DNA of 64,000 bases from Candidatus Paceibacterota bacterium (GCA_035452965.1 DAOTCE010000012.1:1-64000), one strand, 5' to 3'; shown: positions 50,916 to 60,980, counted from the stretch's first letter. Notes: a model not told the origin generated them from the sequence alone. Numbers and translations are program-made.

Positions 50916-51719
50916 ATGACTACCAACTTGGACGCATCTGCTGATTTGAATCTCTCACGACGCAGTTTCTTGATGGCCTCAGGCGCGCTCGCCGGGGTTG
51001 CCGGCGTTGCCGGGTTGGCCGGCTGCGCCCATCCGCAAGGCGCGGCGGCCGATTCGCCCCAACCGAGGCAGAAGCCGTTGACCAAGGACGCGGTCATCTT
51101 GTTTCAAGGGGACTCCATCACGGATGCGGGCCGAGAGCGCCCGCAGCAAGACAAGCCCAATTCCCAGTCCGCCATGGGCAATGGCTATGCTTCGATCGCC
51201 GCCACCGGCCTTTTGCTCGATCATCCCAGGCAGAATCTTCAAGTCTACAATCGGGGCATCAGTGGCAACAAGGTGTTCGAATTGGCGCGGCGCTGGGACC
51301 CGGATTGTGTCAACCTGAAGCCCGACTTGCTCAGCATTCTCATCGGCGTGAACGACCTCTGGCACACGCTCAATGGCGCCTACCAGGGCACGGTGGAAAT
51401 CTACGAGCGGGATTACCGCGCCCTGCTGGAACGGACTCGTCGGGCGCTGCCCAAAGTCCGGCTGGTGGTCTGCGAACCGTTCGTGCTGCGCTGCGGCGCC
51501 GTGACCGAGAAGTGGTTCCCGCAGTTCGATGCGTACCGGGCCAGCGCCAGGAACGTCGCCGCCGCCTTCGACGCGACATTTGTTCCCTTCCAGGCCATGT
51601 TCGATGATCTGCTCGCCTACGCCCCGCCCCAGTATTGGGCCCAAGATGGCGTGCACCCCACACCTTATGGCGCCGCCGCCATGGCCCATTTCTGGCTGGG
51701 GCGCGTCAGCCGGGCGTAA
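50916..51719 (+). CDS. SGNH/GDSL hydrolase with Tat-type signal
   Basis: A protein of 267 residues from ATG 50916, with a twin-arginine-type leader (LSRRSFLMASGALAGVAG) followed by GLAGCAHP, whose Cys is a possible lipobox. The SGNH blocks are present: ILFQGDSITDAGR (Ser), NRGISGNKV (Gly), IGVNDLW (Asn) and DGVHPTPYGAAAMA (Asp and His). Enzymes of this group deacetylate or de-esterify polysaccharides. It sits with DUF1080 and the sulfatase, which suggests a secreted carbohydrate-processing set. Confidence 0.88.
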   Translation: MTTNLDASADLNLSRRSFLMASGALAGVAGVAGLAGCAHPQGAAADSPQPRQKPLTKDAVILFQGDSITDAGRERPQQDKPNSQSAMGNGYASIAATGLLLDHPRQNLQVYNRGISGNKVFELARRWDPDCVNLKPDLLSILIGVNDLWHTLNGAYQGTVEIYERDYRALLERTRRALPKVRLVVCEPFVLRCGAVTEKWFPQFDAYRASARNVAAAFDATFVPFQAMFDDLLAYAPPQYWAQDGVHPTPYGAAAMAHFWLGRVSRA

Positions 51720-52311
51720 CGGCTGCGCACACCGTGGGACCCGCTGCCCACGAGTGAAGCCCCCTTATCTCTCTGCTTTGCGGCACAGAACCATTCACGT
51801 CCAGCATCTGCCGTTTCTCCCGCAAGCCTGAGGCACCTTACGCCCGGGCCAACCATGGCGTTGGGACGGTGCCAATCCGGTGGGACCCCGGTGTGGTTCC
51901 CATGGGGGTCGGGCCCCATGGGAACCACACCGGGGTATAACGGGTGTCACACCGTTGTCGCACCGGGGCGGCTATGCAGCCCAGGAACAGGGGACTGCAT
52001 TAGTGGATTGCGGTGCTAACTCGCTATCATTGCGTTACTTAAGCCGATGAAGCGCTAAAACCGGCCTTTTTCCACCCCATGTTGTCGTAAACGACTGTGG
52101 TTGGAGGGCTTGTGTAGCGTGACGATGTGAAGCAAAGGAGCCGTAGGGGCCAAGACCTCACAAAACCAAGTGGGGATCCTGCCGGCGGAAGCGATCAGCC
52201 GTCTGGGGTGAACACCCCATAGCAGAACACTGAATTCCATGTATTAGTGAACACAACCCACCTCAGGCACTGCCCGGGAAGGGGAATGGCGCACGCAGGC
52301 ACAAAGAACAC
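51720..52311. other. Intergenic region of 592 bases rich in inverted repeats
   Basis: No gene-like frame is supported. It contains a 6-bp hairpin just after the SGNH stop (CGTGGG/CCCACG, 51733-51752), the perfect 22-bp inverted repeat at 51886-51935, GTCGT-AA-ACGAC at 52084-52095 and TGGGGTG-AA-CACCCCA at 52204-52219. The last 100 bases are the leader of the GH25 fusion gene. Confidence 0.6.
51886..51935. repeat. Perfect 22-bp inverted repeat, 6-base loop
   Basis: Bases 51886-51907 pair exactly with 51914-51935 around GTCGGG. It is the longest perfect palindrome I found. No T-run follows. A second, imperfect palindrome (AACGGGTGTCACACCGTT) begins 4 bases later. It may be a mobile-element end, a cruciform-forming site or a very stable transcript end. 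Confidence 0.85.
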
Positions 52312-55300
52312 ATGAGAACCAAGCTGACACTCAAAATTGCGGCCGTCCTGTCGGTCGCGCCACTCACCGCCGGCGGGCAGCTTGTGGCGGACGGTGCGAC
52401 CTCCGTCATCAATGGTGTCGGCACCAATCTTATTGGCGCGCTGATAGTGGGAAACAACGGCTCGTTCACGACGTTGGTCATCACCAACGCCGGCGCGGTG
52501 ACCAACACCGGCACCGGGAGCATCGGCGAGACCTCTCTCGCGAGGACCAACCGGGTGATCGTGACCGGCACCAATTCCGTCTGGGCCAACGGCACCACGC
52601 TGGCCATTGGCCGCAACGGGCAGTTTAACGAGCTGCTCGTGACCAACGGCGGTTTGGTTCGGAACACCTTTGGCAACCTCGGTGCCAACAGCGCCGGATC
52701 GAGCAATCGCGTGGTGGTGACCGGCGCCGGTTCCCTCTGGTCCTGCAGCGAGACGGTGAACGTGGGCAACTCCGCGCCGCACAACCTTCTGCTCGTCACC
52801 AACGGTGGCCGCGTAAACGCCCTCCTCGGCCGTCTCGGCAACGCCAGCGCGGGGAACCTCGCGCTCGTCACGGGCAGCGGTTCATCCTGGACCACCGCCA
52901 GCGGCCTGTTCGTGGGAGACGCGACCAGCTTCAACCAATTGGTGGTCTCCGACGGAGGCGGCGTGCTGTCGGGTGGGGCTTACGTGGGGGGCAACTTCAT
53001 GCAGAGCGGGTCCGGCCGGAGCAATACGGTCGTCATCGCCGGCGCAGGCTCGACATGGACCAACACGAGCACGTCCTCCGTCGGGAACTTCGGCGACCAC
53101 AACCGTCTGATCCTCACCAATGGCGGAGTGATGCGGAACACGGCGGCCTTCGCGGACCTGGTGCTGGGCTGGCAGCTCTCGGGCAGCAACAACGCGCTTA
53201 CGGTGACCGGTCCCGGTTCGTTGTTCTCCAATCGCGGCACCACCGCCGGGGTGATAGTCGGACAGGGCGGCTCCTTCAATGAACTGCTGGTCAACGCCGG
53301 CGGCGTAGTGGAAGGCGACATCGGTTCGCTCGGGTACAATGGCCCGAGTAGCAACAATGTCGCGGTGATCGCTGACGCCGGCTCCCAATGGGACAACGAC
53401 CTCGCGTTTTACGTCGGGCGATCCGGCTCGGGCAACCAGGTGCTCATCACCAACGGCGGCCTCGTCCGGGCACCAGCGGTATACGTCGGCTCCAACCCGG
53501 GCTCTTCCAACAACATGCTGTGGATCGAGGGCGGCAGCCTGATTGTGACCAACCTAGCCCACAACGCCGTGCTGGACGTGCGCCGCGGGTCGAACGTTCT
53601 CCAGTCTGGATGGATCCAGGCCGACCGGCTGCTGCTGACCAACCTCGCCAGCCGCTTGATCTTCAACGGCGGCACATTGTCCGTGGACGCGAGCCGGGTC
53701 AGCCACGGCACGCTCTTCCGGATCGGCGATGGCACCCACCCCGCCACCATGATTCTCGCCGGCAACGGCGTCCACGACTTCACTGGGACATTGGCCGCCA
53801 TCGTCTCTCCCAATGCCACGCTCACCGGCAACGGCGCGATTGGCGGTTTGCTGGTGGTGGCCAGCGGCGCCCAGCTCGCGCCCGGTTCCTCCATCGGCAA
53901 GATGATCGTGAGCAACACGCCCACGCTGCAAGGCGTGGTTCGCATGGAAATCAGCAAAGACGGCGTGGCGCTGACCAATGATCAAATTGAGGTGCACGCC
54001 GCGCTGACATACGGCGGTTCGCTGGTCGTGAGCAACCTTGGGCCGACGGCGCTGGCCGCTGGCGACAGCTTCAAGCTCTTCAGCGCCGTGAGTTATGCCG
54101 GCGCCTTTAGTGGCCTCGAACTGCCTGTGCTGGGACCTGGCCTGCTTTGGACTAACAAACTGCTGGCGGATGGCTCGGTCGAGGTGTACGCCGTGCCGGC
54201 GCGCGAGCCGGGCGTGGATGTCTCGCACTACCAGGGCGAAACCGGGGTCTCGCAGGCCGGTTGGAACCAGATGTTTGCCGAGGGCAAGCGCTTTGCCTTC
54301 ATCAAGGCTACCGAAGGGTTGAGCGTGCTGGACGCGGCGATGGCCAACAACGCCGACCGCGCGACGGCGGCGGGATTGCGCGCCGGCGTTTATCACTTCG
54401 CGCACCCGGAACTCCGGCCCACCACCAATGGCGCGGTGCAGGAGGCCGACTACCTGCTCGCCTACGCCGGCAACTACGTCGGCCCCGGTTATCTGCGGCC
54501 CGTGCTCGACCTGGAGGCCGGTTCGATCCTCACCACGACGGAGCTTACGGACTGGGTGATTGCCTTCGCCGAGGAAATCGTCGCGCACCGGGGCCCGGGC
54601 GCGGCCCCAGTCATTTACTGCTCGCAATTCTACGCGAACATCGAGCTGGACAGCCGTCTGGCGAATTATGACCTGTGGCTGCGCACCATCACGGCGCTGG
54701 ATCCTGCCACCAATGAACCGCCGATCGTGAGCTTTGCCGACCCCACCGGCGTGTTCAACAACTGGTCCTTCTGGCAATACAGCGACACCGGCAGCTCCGG
54801 CGGCATCAGCCCGCTGGACCTGAACATCTGTCACAGCGAGTTCAAACCTTTAAATTCATTCCTGATTCCCGCCGTCGCGAACCCCGTGCCGCCGGTGATC
54901 ACCGGCGAGCCGCAGAGCCGGACCGTGACGGTCAGCAACAACGCCAGCTTTACCGTCACCGTGGCCGTCAGCAGTTCGACGCCGTTGTACTACCAGTGGC
55001 GCCTTGGCGGCACGAACCTGGCCGGTGCCACCGCGCGCTCGCTGACGGTCACCAACGCCCAGTTCAGCGACGCGGGCGAGTATACCGTCGTGATCACCAA
55101 CGCCGCCGACAGCGTCACCAGCGCGGTGGCCCTGCTGACCGTCACACCGCCCCAACCGCCGTTCCAGGGCATCGCGCTCTACGAGGAGAACTTCGACGGC
55201 TATGTCAGCCCGAGCGTCGTCACCGCCGCCGGCACCACCAACGGTTTCAAGGTGTTCTACGGCGCGGCCTCCGGCCCGTCCGATTTCACCGCCCAATTCG

Positions 55301-56421
55301 GCTTCGACTACTCGACCGTCGTATCGCCCGCGACCATTCCCGCAGCGCCGTACTCGACCAACGGCACCACCAGAGGGCTGTCCCTGACGGTCAACAAGGA
55401 CGCGTCCGGCGCGGCGGCGGCGCTCAATCTCTATCCCCTTAGCCAGACGTTCACCGGCAGCGTCGCGCTCAAGTTCGACCTGTGGATCAACTTCCCCAAC
55501 ACCTCAACGGCGACCGAACACGCGCTGTTCGGCATCAACCACTCTGCCGAAGTCACCAACCGCGTGGGCCAGGCGACCAGCGATGGGCTGTTCTTCGCCG
55601 TCAGCAGCGACGGCCAGGTGTCGTCAGGCTCGGCGACGCTGCGCGACTACGCGGTATTTCGCGGCGGCGAGGACGGGACAATCCCGGTGCTGCTCACCAC
55701 CGATAACACCGACTTCGGCCCCGAGCCCCTGCTGGGCGTGAACTTCGACAGCGCAGATGCCGGGTTCGGTGCGCTGTTTCCGCCAAAGGCGCTTCCCAGT
55801 TTCACGACGCCTGCGGGCGCCGCCGGCAACCGCTGGGTCAGCGTCGAGGTGCGCCAGCAAACCAACCTCCTCACTTGGGTGCTCAACGACGTCATCGTCG
55901 CGCAATACACCAACACCTCTGCCTTCACCAACGGCAACATTCTCATCGGCTACAATGACGCCTTCACCTCGATCGGCGGCGCGGACAACTTCGCCGTGTT
56001 CGACAACCTTCGCGTGGAAACCGCGGTGCCTGATTACGACCAGGACGGCCTCGCCGATGCCTGGGAAATCGTGTACTTCGGCAACCTCGCCGCTCAGCCG
56101 GAAGATGACTTGGACGGGGATGGCGTGTCCGCGTTGCACGAATCCCTGGCCGGGACGAATCCCACTAACGCCGCCTCCGCTTTGCGGATGTTGAGCGCCG
56201 AGCCGGCCAACAACGACATCCTGCTGACCTGGGCGACGGTGGGTGGGCGCAGCTACGTCGTCCAACGCGCCACCAACGACACCGCCGGCCTGACGGCGGC
56301 TTTCGTGGACCTCAGCCCGGTTATTGTCGCCGGCGGCACGAACGAGGCTGCCACGAACTATCTACACACGGGCGGCGCAACCAATCCCGCGGGCTATTAC
56401 CGGGTGCGGCTGGAACCATGA
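52312..56421 (+). CDS. Secreted repeat-stalk protein with a GH25 lysozyme domain
   Basis: A protein of 1,369 residues with a signal peptide at its start. Residues about 55-410 are seven repeats of about 52 residues (form LLVTNGGLVRN, VVVTGAGSLWS, VNVGNS). Residues about 630-855 are a glycoside hydrolase family 25 domain: PGVDVSHYQGE, FIKATEG, AGVYHFAHPE, LDLEAGS (catalytic acids) and WSFWQYSDTGSSGG. Ig-like (about 865-945) and LamG-like (about 960-1240) domains follow, then a calcium-loop segment (DYDQDGLADAWE, DLDGDGVSALHE) and a tail ending YYRVRLEP. GH25 enzymes cut the peptidoglycan glycan strand at muramic acid. The next large gene has the same repeat type. Confidence 0.85.
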   Translation: MRTKLTLKIAAVLSVAPLTAGGQLVADGATSVINGVGTNLIGALIVGNNGSFTTLVITNAGAVTNTGTGSIGETSLARTNRVIVTGTNSVWANGTTLAIGRNGQFNELLVTNGGLVRNTFGNLGANSAGSSNRVVVTGAGSLWSCSETVNVGNSAPHNLLLVTNGGRVNALLGRLGNASAGNLALVTGSGSSWTTASGLFVGDATSFNQLVVSDGGGVLSGGAYVGGNFMQSGSGRSNTVVIAGAGSTWTNTSTSSVGNFGDHNRLILTNGGVMRNTAAFADLVLGWQLSGSNNALTVTGPGSLFSNRGTTAGVIVGQGGSFNELLVNAGGVVEGDIGSLGYNGPSSNNVAVIADAGSQWDNDLAFYVGRSGSGNQVLITNGGLVRAPAVYVGSNPGSSNNMLWIEGGSLIVTNLAHNAVLDVRRGSNVLQSGWIQADRLLLTNLASRLIFNGGTLSVDASRVSHGTLFRIGDGTHPATMILAGNGVHDFTGTLAAIVSPNATLTGNGAIGGLLVVASGAQLAPGSSIGKMIVSNTPTLQGVVRMEISKDGVALTNDQIEVHAALTYGGSLVVSNLGPTALAAGDSFKLFSAVSYAGAFSGLELPVLGPGLLWTNKLLADGSVEVYAVPAREPGVDVSHYQGETGVSQAGWNQMFAEGKRFAFIKATEGLSVLDAAMANNADRATAAGLRAGVYHFAHPELRPTTNGAVQEADYLLAYAGNYVGPGYLRPVLDLEAGSILTTTELTDWVIAFAEEIVAHRGPGAAPVIYCSQFYANIELDSRLANYDLWLRTITALDPATNEPPIVSFADPTGVFNNWSFWQYSDTGSSGGISPLDLNICHSEFKPLNSFLIPAVANPVPPVITGEPQSRTVTVSNNASFTVTVAVSSSTPLYYQWRLGGTNLAGATARSLTVTNAQFSDAGEYTVVITNAADSVTSAVALLTVTPPQPPFQGIALYEENFDGYVSPSVVTAAGTTNGFKVFYGAASGPSDFTAQFGFDYSTVVSPATIPAAPYSTNGTTRGLSLTVNKDASGAAAALNLYPLSQTFTGSVALKFDLWINFPNTSTATEHALFGINHSAEVTNRVGQATSDGLFFAVSSDGQVSSGSATLRDYAVFRGGEDGTIPVLLTTDNTDFGPEPLLGVNFDSADAGFGALFPPKALPSFTTPAGAAGNRWVSVEVRQQTNLLTWVLNDVIVAQYTNTSAFTNGNILIGYNDAFTSIGGADNFAVFDNLRVETAVPDYDQDGLADAWEIVYFGNLAAQPEDDLDGDGVSALHESLAGTNPTNAASALRMLSAEPANNDILLTWATVGGRSYVVQRATNDTAGLTAAFVDLSPVIVAGGTNEAATNYLHTGGATNPAGYYRVRLEP
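52474..53540 (+). repeat. Seven tandem 52-residue repeats, coding
   Basis: Seven in-frame units of about 52-60 codons. Their landmark words are LVVSNGG, VVTGAGSxW and VGxSGxGN. They are diverged from each other, so slippage is not recent. The same unit occurs in the neighbouring gene (59208-60100). Confidence 0.75.
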
Positions 56422-56489
56422 GTGACGCCAGGAACCCTGGTGGTCATTCCAGCGCGCTTGCCCGGAAAGAGGAAGTTAAGGACTAATAC

Positions 56490-59400
56490 ATGAACACCGA
56501 CACCCCCCGAAACTGGTGGCCCTGCCTGCTGATCGCAGCGCTCGCAGTCGCCACCACCCACGCAGCCACCCATACCGTTACCACCGTCAACGACAGCGGC
56601 GCCGGTTCATTGCGGCAGGCGCTTCTGAGCGCCAACTCCACCGTCAATGTGCCGGACATCGTCCAGTTCAACATTGCCGGCGCTGGACCGCACACGATCA
56701 ACCCGCTGACGCCGCTGCCGACGATCACCGATCCGGTGACCATTGACGGCTACTCGCAATCCGGCGCGAGCGCGAACACGCTGGCGCAGGGCGACAACGC
56801 GGTCTTGAAGATCGTCGTGCTCGACCAGTTGGTGGTTGATACCACGAACAGCACGGTGCGCGGGTTGGCGGTGCGGCAGATCCAGTTGGGCACCGCGCCC
56901 GGGCCGAAAGGCAACAACGTCATCGAAGGCAACTTCATCGGCCTGGATGCCACCGGCACCAACTCACTGGCTTCCGCGGGCTCCGGCGTCTTTGTGCAAA
57001 CGCCCACCAACCGGATCGGTGGCGTCACGCCCGGCGCCCGCAACCTCATCTCCGGCCACGGCACGACTGGCATGGAAATCTTCGAGGCCTTTGCCTCGGG
57101 CAACCTCGTCCAGGGCAACTACATCGGTTCCGACCGCACGGGCGCGAAGGCCATCCCCAACACCGACCGGGCGCTGGTGGTGAACATGAACGCCTTCGGG
57201 AACACCATCGGCGGCGCTGTGCCGGGCGCAGGCAACCTGATCTCCGGCAACCTCAATCGCGGGATCACGCTCGATGGCTTCAACAACGTCGTCCGGGGCA
57301 ACTTCATCGGCACCGACGTCACCGGCCTGCAACCGCTGGGCAACGCCCGGAGCGGCATCGAGATCAGCGGGCCGGGCAACACCGTCGGGGGCACGAACAA
57401 CGGCGCGGGTAATGTGATTGCCTTCAACGGTGTTGATGGCGGCGGCTTCACCACCAATGGCGTGGATGTGGCCCCGGGCGCGACCGGCTACTCGATCCTG
57501 GGCAATTCCATCTTCGATAACGCCGGCCTGGGCATTGATGTCAACGCCAATGGCCTGGTTACGGCGGGCTATCCTGTGCTCACGCTGGCCAGCAACAGCG
57601 GCGCCGGCACGGTCATCCGGGGCACGCACACGCCCAGCACCGCCTTCCGCCTCGAGCTGTTCTCCAATGCCGCCCCCGATCCGTCTGGCTACGGCGAGGG
57701 CCGCACCCTGTTGGCTTCCACCAACATCACCACCGACGGCAGCGGCGTATTCAACCTCAACTGGCCCGCCTCGCTTGCCCCCGGCGTTTACCTCACCGCC
57801 ACCGCCAGCGGCGCCACCGAGTTTTCTCAGGCGCGGATGGTGGTCGCCGCCGGCGGCACGAATCGTTGGACCAACAGCCTCAGCGGCAAGTGGGAGAGCG
57901 GGCCCAACTGGTCGCTGAACGTCGCGCCGTACATCGGCCACCCGCTGGTCCTGATCACCAACGCCGCCACCAAGACCGTCACCAGCGACGCCACCACCGC
58001 CAGCGCGTTCCCGACCACCTTGACCTTGAGCAACCTCCTGATCAGCGCGCCCGCCGGGGCGACCAACACCCTGCTGCTGGCGCACGGGGGCACGGCCACG
58101 CCCCTGACCATCCGCAGCAATTTCACGCTCAACAGCGGCGGCGCGTTGGCAATCCAGAACGCCGCTCTGCGCCTGGAGGGACCGGTTGGCACCGCCTTGA
58201 GGATAGATGGCAGCGCTACGCTCGCGGGCGGGGCGATCTCGGTGACCAATAACGGGACTCAGTTGATCGTCGGCAACAACGGCCGCGGCGCCTTCTCCGT
58301 TTCGGAGGGCACGGTGCGGGCCAACTACACGATCGTGGGCGCCAACTCGGGGTCTGACGGAACGTGGCGAGTCGCCGGCGGAACCAACATCGTCGCCGGC
58401 GGCGCGTTTGACATCGCCGACAGCCTTACCGCCACCGGGACCGTTGTCGTAACCGGCGGCCGGCTGGAAGTGCCGAACGCCTATGTCGGACTGTTCGGCA
58501 ACGGACGCCTGGTGGTGTCCAATGGCGTTGTCGAGGGCGCGGGCACGGTTCTGATCGGATCGCAGGTCGGCGCGCAAGGCAGCTTCATTGCCGCGGGAGG
58601 CGCCAGCACATTCGGCGGCATGCTCATCAGGGAGTCTCCCCTCGCTGCCGGCAGCGTGCTCGTCACCGGCGACGCCCAGGTGCGGGTCAATGGACCCCTG
58701 GATAATCGCGGGGCGGTGACTGTTTCGGGGGGCAGCTTCAGCGTGCTCGGCCAGCTTGAAAGCGAGGCGCCGGGCAACTCAATCACCGTCAACGGCGGCT
58801 TGTTCGCGGCGACCAACAACACCGCGCACCTCACCAGCGTTACCGTCAGCAACGGGACCTTCCTGGCGCGCGATGTGTTCCTGGGCAACCAGAAGGCGGG
58901 CACCTTCACTGTGGCGGGAGGATTGGTGGCGTTGCCCGGCTCTTTCAACGGGTTTAATGTTGGCGTCAACGGCGGCACCGGCACCCTCTGGCAGACCGGT
59001 GGTGAGATCAACCTCCCTGATACCGACCTCAACATCGGCGGCCTGTTCTCCCCGGCGATCGGGCGGATGGCCATCTCCAACGGAGCCACCTACGCGCTGA
59101 ACATTCACGTCGGCGGCCAGGGCGGCGGCACCGGCGTGGTGTCGGTGGCGGCTGGCACGTTGGCCTCCGAAGGCCTGTTCATCGGCGGCGCCAGCTCTCA
59201 GAATCAGTTGATCGCGAGCAATGCGGCAACCGTCTTGACGGGCGGGCACAGCTTTCTCGGTCTCGGCGCCGGCGCGAACAGCAATTCGGCCGCGGTGAGC
59301 GGGCCCGGCACGCACTGGCTGCTGAGTTCCAACCTTTACGTCGGGAGCGGCGGCGCCTCCAACCGGCTGGTGGTCGGAAAAGGCGCGGCGGTTCTTGCCG

Positions 59401-60980
59401 CGGGTCACGGCTTTCTGGGAGCGAACCCTGGCGCAAACGCCAACTTCGCGATGGTAGCCGATCCCGGCTCGCGCTGGGTGCTCAGTTCCAACCTCTACGT
59501 GGGGAGTAACGGCGCGTTGAACCGGCTGGTGATCAGCAACGGCGCAGCGGCAGCCTGCAGCCTGGGCGCCCTCGGTAACAACGCGTCCAGCACCGGCAAC
59601 GTGGCGCTCGTGACGGGGCCGGGCTCCGTGTGGAGCAATACCGCCGATCTGAACGTGGGCCGCTCCGGCGCGGGTAACCAGTTGGTGGTGAGCAACGGCG
59701 GCACGGTGCGGAACCTTGTCGGCTACCTGGGCGTCTCCGACTATTGCAGCAACAACGCAGCGGTGGTGACGGGCGCAGGATCGTTTTGGAGCAATGCCTT
59801 CACCTTCGTGATTGGCGCCTCCGGCTCCGGCAACCGCCTGGTCGTGAGCAATGGGGCCGTAGTGCGGAACAACAGTGGCCACGTTGGCCTCAACGCCAGC
59901 AGCAGCAACAACGTGGTGCTGGTGACGGATTCGGGGTCGGCCTGGAGCACCACCTTCAACCTTTCCCTCGGCCAGTCCGGCGCGGGCAACCAGTTGGTCG
60001 TCAGCAACGGCGGAGTGGCGTTCTCAGGCAACGGCATGTATCTCGGCTTCGCCGGCAGTTCAACAAACAACCGCATCGTCGTGAACGGTGGGACACTGCG
60101 CACGACGAATTCCCAGGGTATAAGCGTGTTCGACATCCGCCGCGGAACCAACGTCCTCATGGCGGGAATGACTGAGGCGGACCGGTTGCTCCTAACCAAT
60201 GCGCTCGGCTTCTTCGAGTTCAAAGGCGGCACGCTCCTTACCGGAGGCACCACGAACGGCAACGGGCGCGTCTTCACGGTGGGCAACGGCACGAACGCGG
60301 CTACTCTGCGGTTGCGGGGTGGCGCGCATGTCTTCTCCAACAACCTGGTCGTTGCCAGCAACGCCGTCCTGGCCGGAACAGGCACCGTCATCGCCGGCGT
60401 CACCAACGCGGGGATGATCGCCCCCGGCGCCTCCGCCGGAAGCATAACCATCACCGGGCCGCTGCTCCTGTCCAACAGCTCCACCCTGCATTTCGAGCTG
60501 GGCGGCACGACCCCGGGCTCCCAATACGACCAGATCAACCTCAGCAACACGATCACGTATGCGGGCGCGGTCAACGTGCAATTGATCAATGGGTTCACCC
60601 CGTCGGGGGGGCAGGTCTTCCAGCTTATCCAGGCCCCCAGCCGCGCAGGGGCCTTCGCCGGCGTCAACCTGCCCGCCTTGCCGGCAGGCCTGAGTTGGAC
60701 CAATCGCCTGGCCACGGACGGCTCGGTCGCGGTTCTGGGACAGATCGCCGCGCCGCAACTGCGCAACCCGCAGGTGCTGGCCAATGGCAGCTTCCAGTTC
60801 GCCTTCACCAACGCCGCCGGCGCAGCATTCACGGTGTTCACTACCACCAACGTCGCGTTGCCCTTGAGCAACTGGACCGCCCTCGGCCCGCCGACGGAGC
60901 CCTCCCCCGGCCAATACCAGTTCACCGATCCCAACGCCACGAACCAACCGCGGCGCTTTTACCATGTGCGCTCGCCGTGA
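56490..60980 (+). CDS. Secreted parallel beta-helix and repeat protein, 1,496 residues
   Basis: The signal peptide is PCLLIAALAVATTHA. Residues about 30-350 are a right-handed parallel beta-helix of the pectate-lyase-like kind (HTVTTVNDSGAGSLRQALL, GNNVIEGNFIGLDATGT, NLISGNLNRGITLDG, NTIGG). Then come a spacer with Ig-like character, a region of diverse beta-repeats (TFTVAGGLVALPG and relatives), six units of the 52-residue repeat (59208-60100) and a tail ending FYHVRSP. No lyase active site could be recognised, so carbohydrate binding or structural use is as likely as catalysis. It lies 68 bases after the GH25 fusion gene; the two may be co-transcribed. Confidence 0.8.
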   Translation: MNTDTPRNWWPCLLIAALAVATTHAATHTVTTVNDSGAGSLRQALLSANSTVNVPDIVQFNIAGAGPHTINPLTPLPTITDPVTIDGYSQSGASANTLAQGDNAVLKIVVLDQLVVDTTNSTVRGLAVRQIQLGTAPGPKGNNVIEGNFIGLDATGTNSLASAGSGVFVQTPTNRIGGVTPGARNLISGHGTTGMEIFEAFASGNLVQGNYIGSDRTGAKAIPNTDRALVVNMNAFGNTIGGAVPGAGNLISGNLNRGITLDGFNNVVRGNFIGTDVTGLQPLGNARSGIEISGPGNTVGGTNNGAGNVIAFNGVDGGGFTTNGVDVAPGATGYSILGNSIFDNAGLGIDVNANGLVTAGYPVLTLASNSGAGTVIRGTHTPSTAFRLELFSNAAPDPSGYGEGRTLLASTNITTDGSGVFNLNWPASLAPGVYLTATASGATEFSQARMVVAAGGTNRWTNSLSGKWESGPNWSLNVAPYIGHPLVLITNAATKTVTSDATTASAFPTTLTLSNLLISAPAGATNTLLLAHGGTATPLTIRSNFTLNSGGALAIQNAALRLEGPVGTALRIDGSATLAGGAISVTNNGTQLIVGNNGRGAFSVSEGTVRANYTIVGANSGSDGTWRVAGGTNIVAGGAFDIADSLTATGTVVVTGGRLEVPNAYVGLFGNGRLVVSNGVVEGAGTVLIGSQVGAQGSFIAAGGASTFGGMLIRESPLAAGSVLVTGDAQVRVNGPLDNRGAVTVSGGSFSVLGQLESEAPGNSITVNGGLFAATNNTAHLTSVTVSNGTFLARDVFLGNQKAGTFTVAGGLVALPGSFNGFNVGVNGGTGTLWQTGGEINLPDTDLNIGGLFSPAIGRMAISNGATYALNIHVGGQGGGTGVVSVAAGTLASEGLFIGGASSQNQLIASNAATVLTGGHSFLGLGAGANSNSAAVSGPGTHWLLSSNLYVGSGGASNRLVVGKGAAVLAAGHGFLGANPGANANFAMVADPGSRWVLSSNLYVGSNGALNRLVISNGAAAACSLGALGNNASSTGNVALVTGPGSVWSNTADLNVGRSGAGNQLVVSNGGTVRNLVGYLGVSDYCSNNAAVVTGAGSFWSNAFTFVIGASGSGNRLVVSNGAVVRNNSGHVGLNASSSNNVVLVTDSGSAWSTTFNLSLGQSGAGNQLVVSNGGVAFSGNGMYLGFAGSSTNNRIVVNGGTLRTTNSQGISVFDIRRGTNVLMAGMTEADRLLLTNALGFFEFKGGTLLTGGTTNGNGRVFTVGNGTNAATLRLRGGAHVFSNNLVVASNAVLAGTGTVIAGVTNAGMIAPGASAGSITITGPLLLSNSSTLHFELGGTTPGSQYDQINLSNTITYAGAVNVQLINGFTPSGGQVFQLIQAPSRAGAFAGVNLPALPAGLSWTNRLATDGSVAVLGQIAAPQLRNPQVLANGSFQFAFTNAAGAAFTVFTTTNVALPLSNWTALGPPTEPSPGQYQFTDPNATNQPRRFYHVRSP
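59208..60100 (+). repeat. Six tandem 52-residue repeats, coding
   Basis: Six units of about 52 codons with the same landmark words as the preceding gene (LVVSNGG, VVTGxGSxWSN, VGxSGxGN). Units 3 to 5 are the most alike. Similar repeats occur in autotransporter passenger domains. Confidence 0.75.

Noticed and set aside
52030..52175. Resemblance to a cyclic-di-GMP (GEMM) riboswitch before the GH25 fusion gene
   Set aside because: A stretch with GCAAAG and GGGGCC is present, but the conserved AGGGCAAACC part and the enclosing P1 stem are not, so I do not call it.
56964..58577. 537-residue minus-strand frame opposite the beta-helix gene
   Set aside because: It is an antisense frame over a strongly repetitive coding region, with a composition typical of reversed GC-rich codons and no start signals.
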